A stretch of 64,000 nucleotides of DNA from Streptomyces sp. HNM0575 (GTDB lineage Bacteria > Actinomycetota > Actinomycetes > Streptomycetales > Streptomycetaceae): NCBI RefSeq assembly GCF_012726265.1, contig NZ_JAASAG010000018.1, positions 1-64,000 of the forward strand. Direction: 5' to 3'. The number at the start of each line of letters is the position of its first letter. Positions within the stretch are counted from its first letter, which is position 1. The notes under the pieces were generated by a model. It made no database searches. It was not told the origin of the DNA and saw only the letters and a program-made list of their open reading frames with translations. Shown in pieces: positions 10,235 to 19,200 of the stretch. A program made the translations under genes and the position numbers.

Positions 10235-13200
10235 ATGACGAACGAACCGAAACTCGCGAACGAACCGAAGCTCCTCGACTACCTCAAGCGCGTCACCGCC
10301 GAGCTGCACGAGACCCAGGAGCGCCTCGCCGAGCTGGAGGACGCACAGACGGAGCCGATCGCGGTCGTCGGCATGTCCTGCCGGTTCCCCGGCGGCGTCG
10401 GGTCCCCGGAGGAGCTGTGGCGTCTCGTCGACGAGGGCGCCGACGCCGTAACGGGCTTCCCGGACGACCGCGGCTGGGACCTCGACGAGCTGACGCGGGA
10501 GTCCTCCGTGCAGGAGGGCGCCTTCCTCGACGGCGCCGACCACTTCGACGCCGGCTTCTTCGGCATCAGCCCCCGCGAGGCCACCGCGATGGACCCGCAG
10601 CAGCGGCTGCTGCTGGAGACGGGCTGGGAGGCGCTGGAGCGCGCGGGCCTCGACCCGCTCACCGTCCGCGGGACCCGCACCGGGGTGTTCGTCGGCAGCA
10701 ACAACCAGGATCACGTGATCGTGGTGGCGGGCGCCGGCTCGGACGTCGCGGGCCAGGGCGTGACCGGGGCGACGCAGAGCGTCCTCTCCGGCCGGGTCGC
10801 CTACTTCCTCGGCACCGAGGGGCCCGCGGTCACCGTCGACACCGCCTGCTCGTCGTCACTGGTGTCCGTGCACCTTGCGATGGACTCGCTGCGGCGCGGT
10901 GAGTCGACGCTGGCGATGGCGGGCGGCGTCGCGCTGATGGCCACGCCCGCGATGTTCGTCGAGGCGGGACGGCAGGGCGCCCTCGCCTCCGACGGCCGGT
11001 GCAAGGCGTTCTCCGCCGAAGCGGACGGCACGGGCTGGGGCGAGGGCGTCGGCTGGCTGCTGCTGGAACGGCTCTCCGACGCACGCAGGAACGGGCGCAC
11101 GATCCTCGCCGTGGTCCGCGGCAGCGCCGTCAACCAGGACGGTGCGTCCAACGGCCTCACCGCGCCCAGCGGCGCGGCACAGCAGCGGGTCATCTCAGAC
11201 GCGCTCGCCGACGCGGGCCTCGGCGCGGCGGACGTCGACGCCGTCGAGGCACACGGCACCGGCACCGCGCTGGGCGACCCGATCGAAGCACAGGCGCTGC
11301 TCGCCACCTACGGCCGTGCGCACAGCGCGGACCGGCCGCTGTGGCTGGGCTCCCTCAAGTCGAACGTCGGCCACACCCAGGCCGCCGCCGGCGTCGGCGG
11401 CCTGATCAAGATGGTGATGGCACTCCGGCACGGCGAGCTGCCGCGCACCCTGCACGCGGACCGGCGCACGGACGAGGTCGACTGGTCGGCCCGCAGCGTC
11501 GAGCTGCTCACCGACGCCCGTCCCTGGCCGGAGACCGGTGCGCCGCGCCGTGCGGCGGTCTCGTCGTTCGGCGTCAGCGGAACCAACGCGCACATCGTCC
11601 TGGAGCAGGCGGCCGAGACCGAGACCGGGGCCGCGGCAGCGGAGAGCCCCGTGGCCGAGCCGGACGGGCCGCTGCCGTGGCTGCTGTCCGCGCGGAGCGA
11701 GCCGGGTCTGCGCGGCCAGGCCCGCAGCCTGCTGGACCACGCCGAGTCACATCCGGAACTGTCCGCTGCGGACATCGGGCTGTCGCTTGCGACCACGCGC
11801 TCCACGTTCGACAACCGTGCCGTGGTACTGGGCGCCGACCGCGACGAGCTGCTGCGCGGCCTGCGCGCGCTCGCCGAGGGCGAGTCCGCCGCGAACGTGG
11901 TGACGGGCACCGCTGCCTACGGCGACCGGGTCGCCTTCGTCTTCCCCGGCTTCGGTTCCCAGTGGCCGCGCATGGCCGCCGGACTGCTGGAGTCAGCCCC
12001 CGCCTTCCGCGCCGAGTTCGAGGCCTGCGAGGCCGCCTTCGCCCCGCACGTCGGGTACTCGCTCACCGACGTCGTGCGGGGCGCCCCCGACGCACCCGAG
12101 ATGGCGCAGGTCGAGGTCGCCCAGGTCCTGCTGTTCGCGGTCATGGTCTCGCTCGCCGCGCTGTGGCGTTCGTACGGCGTGGAGCCCTCCGCGGTGATCG
12201 GCCACAGCCAGGGCGAGATCGTCGCCGCCTGCGTGACCGGCGCGGTGTCCAGAGAGGACGCGGCGCGAGTGGTGGCCGCGCGGAGCAAGGCGCTGCAAAC
12301 GCTCGCCGGTACCGGTGCGATGGCCTCGGTTCAGATGAGCGAGGACGAACTGGCCCCGCTCATCGAGACGTGGGCGGGCCGCATCGAGGTCGCCGCCGTG
12401 AATGGCCCGCGCGCCGTGGTGATCACGGGCGAGCAGGCCGCGATCGACGAATGCGCCGCCCTGCTCGACGAGCGCGACGTCAAGGTGCGCAAGCTGCCGA
12501 CGGACGTCGCGGGCCACTCGTTCTACGTCGAGGGTCTGCGCGGTGAGCTGGAGCAGGTCCTCGCGACGCTCTCCCCGCGAGCCACCGGGACCCCGCTCTT
12601 CTCCACCGTCACCGGCGAGCGCGTCGACACCGCCGCACTGCGGCCCGCCCACTGGTTCAGCAACGTGCGCGACACGGTCCGCTTCGACCAGGCGACCCGC
12701 GCCGCCCTCGGCCAGGGCTACCGCCTGCTGCTGGAGGTGAGTCCGCACCCTGTCGTCTCGATGGGCGTCGAGGACATCGCCGAGGACGTCGGCGTCGCCG
12801 CGGCCGTGACCGGCACGCTCCGCCGTGACCAGGGCGGCTTCGCCCAGTTCCTGCGGGCGCTGGCCGGCGCGCACGTGCACGGCGCACCGGTCGACTTCAC
12901 CGCGCTGTTCGCCGGCGGTCGCCGGGTGGACCTGCCGACCTACGCCTTCCAGCACGAGCGCTACCGGCTCCAGCCCGCCGCGACCGGCGACATCGCCTCG
13001 ATCGGCCTGGTCCCGGCCGGGCATCCGCTCGTGCCGGCCGGGGTCACGCTGCCGGCCTCGGGCGGACTGCTCACCGGCCGGCTCTCCCGGCGTTCCCACC
13101 CCTGGCTCGCCGAGCACGAGGTGCTCGGCAAGGTGGTGGTGCCCGGGAGCGTGCACCTGGAACTCGCCTTCCGCGCGGGGGACCAGGTCGGCTGCGGGAC

Positions 13201-16200
13201 CGTCGAGGAGCTGACGCTCCAGGCGCCGCTCATCCTGCCCGAGCACGGCTCGGTCGCGATCCAGGTCCACGTCGGTGCGATCCAGGAGAGCGGCAACCGC
13301 GAGATCTCCATCCACTCCCGGCCGGACGGCGGCGTGCGGGCCGAGGACCAGGAGTGGACCTGCCACGCCGTCGGCAGCCTCGGCACCGCTGCGGGCACGA
13401 CGGCGGGCACGACGGCGGCCGCGGACGCCGGCACGCTCGCCGAGTGGCCGCCGCCGGGTGCCCGGCCGCTACCGGTCGAGGGGCTCTACGAACGGCTCGG
13501 CGCCGCCGGGTTCGGCTACGGCGAGGTCTTCCGTGGCCTGCGTGCCGCCTGGCGGCGCGGTCAGGACGTGTTCGCCGAGGTGACGCTGTCCGAGCAGGGC
13601 GAGGGCAGCGGGTACGGGCTGCACCCGGCGTTGCTCGACTCGGCCTTCCACGCGCTGTTCGCAGCGCAGACCGAGGACGACGGCCGCCCGATGCGGATGC
13701 TCTTCGCCTGGAGCGGCGTCCGCCTGCTGGCCGCCGGCGCGACCGCGCTGCGCGTGCGGCTCACGCTGACCGGTGACGACTCGATGTCGATGCTGGCCAC
13801 CGACGGGCAGGGCGAGCCCGTCGCCGTCGCGGACGGCCTGGTTGTGCGCGAGGTGACGGCGGCGCAACTCGCCGCCGCCGCGGCCGCGCAGAGCGGCTCC
13901 CTCTTCCGTCCGCAGTGGACCGCGACTTCCCCCGACGCCGAACCGGACGACGGTGAGGTCTGCCGCTTCGACCTCGCGGAGTGGCCGGTGCCGCCCGCGC
14001 CGGTGCTCGTCGTCGATGCCGACGCCTGCGAGCCCGGCCCGGAGTTGAACGGCCCGGAGTTGACCGGCCCGGAGCTGACCGGCCGGTTCGCGAAGCTCGT
14101 CGACGAGTTCCTCGCCGACGACCGGTACGTCACGAGCACGCTGGTGGTGCGTACCCGCTCTGCGGTCGCCCTCGACGGCGAGCAGCCCGACCTCGGCCTC
14201 GCCGCGCTGCCCGGCGTGGTCCGGGCCGCCGCTTCCCCCCGTGTCCGCCTGACCGACCACGACGGGACGGCGGCCTCCCGCGGCGTGCTGGGCACGGTGG
14301 ACGGCGAGCCCGTCACGGCCGTACGCGAGGGCGCCGTACACGTGCCCCGGCTGGCGCGGGTGGCTCCGCCCACCGAGCCCGTACCTCCGCGATGGACCGG
14401 GACGGTGCTGGTCACCGGCACCGGAGACGAACGGACCCCGCACCTCGTGGACCACTTCCACGTGCTCGGCGCCGAGCACGTGGTGCTGGCCGGTGCCTTC
14501 GACGAGTGCCCCGGCGCTGACGTACGGGCCTGCGAGACGCGGGACCGGGATGCGCTCGCCGCGCTGCTGGCGGAACTGCCCGGGCCGCTCGGCGCCGTCG
14601 TGTGCACCGACCCCGCCGACTCCCAAACCCCCGGACACCTCGACGAGTTGGTGACCAGCGATGCGCCCTTCGTGCTCTTCGCTTCCGCCGACGGCCTCTT
14701 CGGTGGGGAGGACGCCCCGACGACGGCGTTCGCGGCCGCGCTCGCCGCGCACCGGCGGGCGAGCGGCCGGAACGCCGTGGCGCTGCCGTGGGGTTCCTGG
14801 CCGGCGGCCGGCCTCTCCGCGGCCGAGGCCATGGAACTGCTCGACACCGCTCTCGCGCTCGACGATCCCTGCCTCGTCCCGATGCGGTTGCGGCCCGCGG
14901 CGGACGGCGCGGTCGACCCGCTGCTGAAGGACCTCGTCCACAGGCCCGCCCGGCGCACATCGGGTGCGTCCGCGCCGTCGTCCGGCTTCGGCTCCCGGCT
15001 CTCCGCGCTGCCGCAGGCCGAGCGGCTACGGGCCGTCGTCGACCTCGTGCGCACCGAGGCGGCCGTGGTCCTCGGTTACGCGGGGCCGGAGGCGATCCCG
15101 GCGGGGCAGAAGTTCCGCGACCTCGGGTTCGCCTCGATCACGGCGGTGGAGCTGCGCGGCCGTCTCGCCGCGGCGACCGGGCTGGCACTGCCCGCGACGC
15201 TGGTCTTCGACCATCCGTCCGCCACCGCGCTCGGCGAGAAGCTGCTCGAACTCGTCCTCGGCACGACGCGCTCGGCGGAGCCGGTGCGTGCTGCCGCCCC
15301 GGCCGACGAGCCCGTGGCCGTCGTCGGCATGTCCTGCCGCTTCCCCGGAGGCGTCGGATCGCCCGAGGACCTGTGGCGCCTGGTCGCCGACGGGACCGAC
15401 GCCATCACCGGCATGCCCGACGACCGCGGCTGGGACCTGGAGGCCCTGTACGACCCGGACCCTGACGCCGTGGGCACCAGCTATGTGCGCGAGGGCGGCT
15501 TCGTCGACGGCGCCGGCACCTTCGACGCCGGCTTCTTCGGCATCAGCCCCCGCGAGGCACTCGCCATGGACCCGCAGCAGCGGCTCCTGATGGAGACCGT
15601 CTGGGAGGCGATCGAGCGCGCCGGCATCAACCCGGCCTCGCTGCGCGGAAGCGACACCGGCGTATTCGTCGGCAGCAACGGCCAGGACCACGCGATCGTC
15701 CTCGCCGACGCGGACGACGCCCTCGCGGGCTACCGCGCCACCGGCGTGAGCGCGAGCGTGATGTCGGGGCGGATCTCCTACACGCTGGGTGTCGAAGGCC
15801 CGGCGATGACCGTGGACACGGCCTGCTCCTCGTCGCTCGTGAGCCTGCACCTGGCCGCGCAGTCGCTGCGCGGCGGCGAATGCTCGCTCGCCCTCGCGGG
15901 CGGCTGCTCGATCCTGTCCACGCCCACGCAGTTCGTGGAGTTCAGCAAGCAGGGTGCGCTGGCCCCGGACGGGCGGTCCAAGGCGTACGCGGCGGGCGGC
16001 GACGGGTTCGCCGTCTCCGAGGGCGCCGGCTGGGTCGTGCTCGAACGGCTCTCCGACGCCCGCCGCAACGGACACCGCGTACTCGCCGTCATGAAGGGCT
16101 CGGCGGTCAACCAGGACGGCGCCTCCAACGGGCTCACCGCGCCCAACGGTCCCGCGCAGCAGCGGGTGATCCGCCAGGCGCTGGGCAGCGCGGGCCTGTC

Positions 16201-19200
16201 GGCGGGAGAGATCGACGCGGTCGAGGGGCACGGCACCGGCACGGCACTGGGCGATCCGATCGAGGTCCAGGCGCTGCTGGCCACCTACGGCCGGGAACAC
16301 GACCGCGAGCAGCCGCTGTGGCTGGGCTCGCTCAAGTCGAACCTGGGTCACGCGCAGGCCGCGGCCGGGGTCGCCGGCGTCATCAAGACAGTGCTGGCGC
16401 TCAACCACAGCGTGCTGCCGAAGACCCTGCACGTCACGGAGCCGACGCACGAGGTCGACTGGTCCGGTGGCGCGGTCGAGGTGCTCACCGAGGCGCGGCC
16501 TTGGCCCGACACCGGTCGCCCGCGCCGGGCCGGGGTGTCGGCGTTCGGCATCAGCGGGACCAACGCGCACGTGATCCTCGAACAGGGCCAGGCGCAGGAC
16601 CGGGACCAGGACCGGGATCGGGACCAGGGCCGGGTCCAAGACCAGGGCCAGGACCGGGAGTTGGCCGCCGGGCAGCCCGCCGCGGGGCCGGTGCCGTGGG
16701 TGCTGTCGGCCAGGAGCGAGCGCGCCCTGCGTGCGCAGGCCGGACGGCTGGCCGCCCACGCCGGAGACCGTCCGGACCTGTCCGTCCAGGACATCGCTCG
16801 CTCTCTCACCGAGACGCGGGAGACGTTCGAGCACCGGGCCGTCGTCGTCGGGGCCGACCGCGACGAGCTCGTGCGCGGACTCACCGCGCTCGCCGCGGGC
16901 GAGCCGGCGGCCAACGTGGTGCGGGGCACCGCGGCCCACGGCGGCCGGGTCGCGTTCGTCTTTCCCGGCCAGGGCTCCCAGTGGGCGGGGATGGCGCTGG
17001 AGCTGTACGACTCGTCGGCCGCGTTCCGCGAGGAGTTCACGGCCTGCTGCGCGTCGCTCGCGCCGTGGATCGACTTCCGGCCCGTGGACGTGCTGCGCGG
17101 CGCCGAGGGCGCGCCCGGACTCGACCGGGTCGACGTGGTGCAGCCGATGCTGTGGGCGGTCATGGTGTCGCTGGCCGCGCTGTGGCGCGCCCACGGGGTG
17201 GAACCGGCAGCGGTACTCGGGCACAGCCAGGGCGAGATCGCCGCGGCTGCCGCGACCGGTGCGCTGTCCCGCGACGACGCGGCAAAGGTCGTCGCCTTGC
17301 GCAGCCGTGCGCTGACCCGCATCGCCGGAACCGGCGGCATGATGTCCGTCCAGCTCGGCCGTGACGAGGTGACCGAACGGATCGCGCCCCGGGGCGACCG
17401 GCTCTCGGTGGCCGCCGTCAACGGACCGCGCGCCGTCGTACTGGCCGGCGAGGTCGCCGCGCTGCACGAGCTGCACGCCGAGCTCGTGGCGGAGGACGTC
17501 AGCGCCCGCATCATCCCGGTCGACTACGCCGCGCACTCCGCACAGGTCGACGGGATCAGCGAGGAACTGCTGGACCTGCTGGCGTCCGTGACCTCCGTGG
17601 AGACGGCCGTTCCGTTCCACTCCTGTGTCGACGGTGCCCGCCGCCCGACCGCCGGACTCGACGCCGAGTACTGGCGCCGGAACCTGCGCGACACGGTGCA
17701 GTTCGACCGTTCCGTCCGCGGGGTGCTGGACGACGGCGTACGGATGCTGGTCGAGGCGAGCCCGCACCCGGTGCTCTCGACGGCCGTCGAGGAGATCGCC
17801 GCCGACGCCGGCAGCGAGGCGGCGGCGTGGGGGACCCTGCACCGCGGCGAGGGCGGCCCGACGCGGTTCCTGCTGGCGCTGGCCCAGGCGCATGTGAACG
17901 GCGCGGCCGTCGACTGGTCGCCCGCGTTCGAAGGCACCGGGGCCGCGCTCGTCGAACTGCCCACCTACGCCTTCCAGGGCGAGCGCTTCTGGCTCACGGC
18001 GTCCGGCCGTCCCGCGGACGCCGCGGCGATGGGCCTGACCGCCGCCGCTCACCCGCTGCTGTCGGCCGAGGTCGACCTCCCCGACTCGGGCTCGGTCGCG
18101 TTCACCGGCCGGGTCTCGCTCGCCGCGCAGCCGTGGCTCGCCGACCACGTGGTCTCCGGCATGGTGATCCTGCCCGGGACCGCGTACATGGAGATGGCCT
18201 TCCACGCCGCGGACCGGGTCGGCTGCGAGTCGGTCGAGGAACTGACCGTGCAGGCGCCGCTGTTGCTCTCGGAGCGCAGCGCACACGCCGTGCAGGTCGT
18301 GGTCGCCGCCCCGCTGGAGACCGGCCAGCGGCAACTCACCGTCTACGCCAGGCCCGAGCACGACCGGGAGGAGCTCGACGAGGCCGAGTGGACCTGCCAC
18401 GCCACCGGCTGGCTGCGTGCGACCGCGCCCGCCGGGTCCGGCCCCGCGGCGCCGCTCTCCTGGCCCCCCGAGGACGCCTCCCACGTCACGGCCGACGAGG
18501 TCTACGGGATGCTGGTGGCCCGCGACTACGGCTACGGCCCGGTCTTCCAAGGCCTGCGCGACGTCTGGGTCCGCGGCCGCGAGGTGTTCGCCGAAGTCTC
18601 CCTGCCGACGCAGGCACGCTCCGACGCCGAGCACTTCGGGCTCCATCCGGCGCTGTTCGACGCCGCGTTCCACGCGTTGATCGCGGGACAGGAGCGCGAC
18701 CGCGAGCAGCCGCTGCGGCTGCCGTTCTCCTGGACCGGGGTGCGGCTCTTCGCCGCCGGCTCTTCGGTGATGCGCGTGCGCATGGACCTCACGAGCGAGG
18801 AGACGGTGTCGCTCACCGCCGTCGACGAGACGGGGCGGCCCGTGGTCGCCGTCGACTCGCTGCTGGTGCGGGAGATCGGCGCGGTCGCCATGCCGTCCCA
18901 GCCGGGCGGCGGCCACCACCGCTCGCTGTTCCGGCCCGAGTTCGCGCCGCTGGGCGTACAGGCGGGGAAGACGGGACGGTGGGCCGTCGTCGGCGACTCG
19001 CCGCTCACGAAGTCGCTCACCGCGGACGACTCCACGGTGGCGTACTTCTCCTCCTGGGCGGATCTGGCCGCAGCCGCCGAGGTGCCGGACACGCTGGTGC
19101 TGCCGGTCGGCGCCCCGGACGGTACGGCCGGCTGCCCCGACGTGCCGGCCGCCGTCCGGCGCGTGACCGCGGACGTGCTCGCCCTGGTCCAGGACTGGCT

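Noticed and set aside
10235..12000. Module C KS as an inactive or KS-Q domain
   Set aside because: Cys205 and the His motifs are intact; the defects lie in the AT, KR and ACP.
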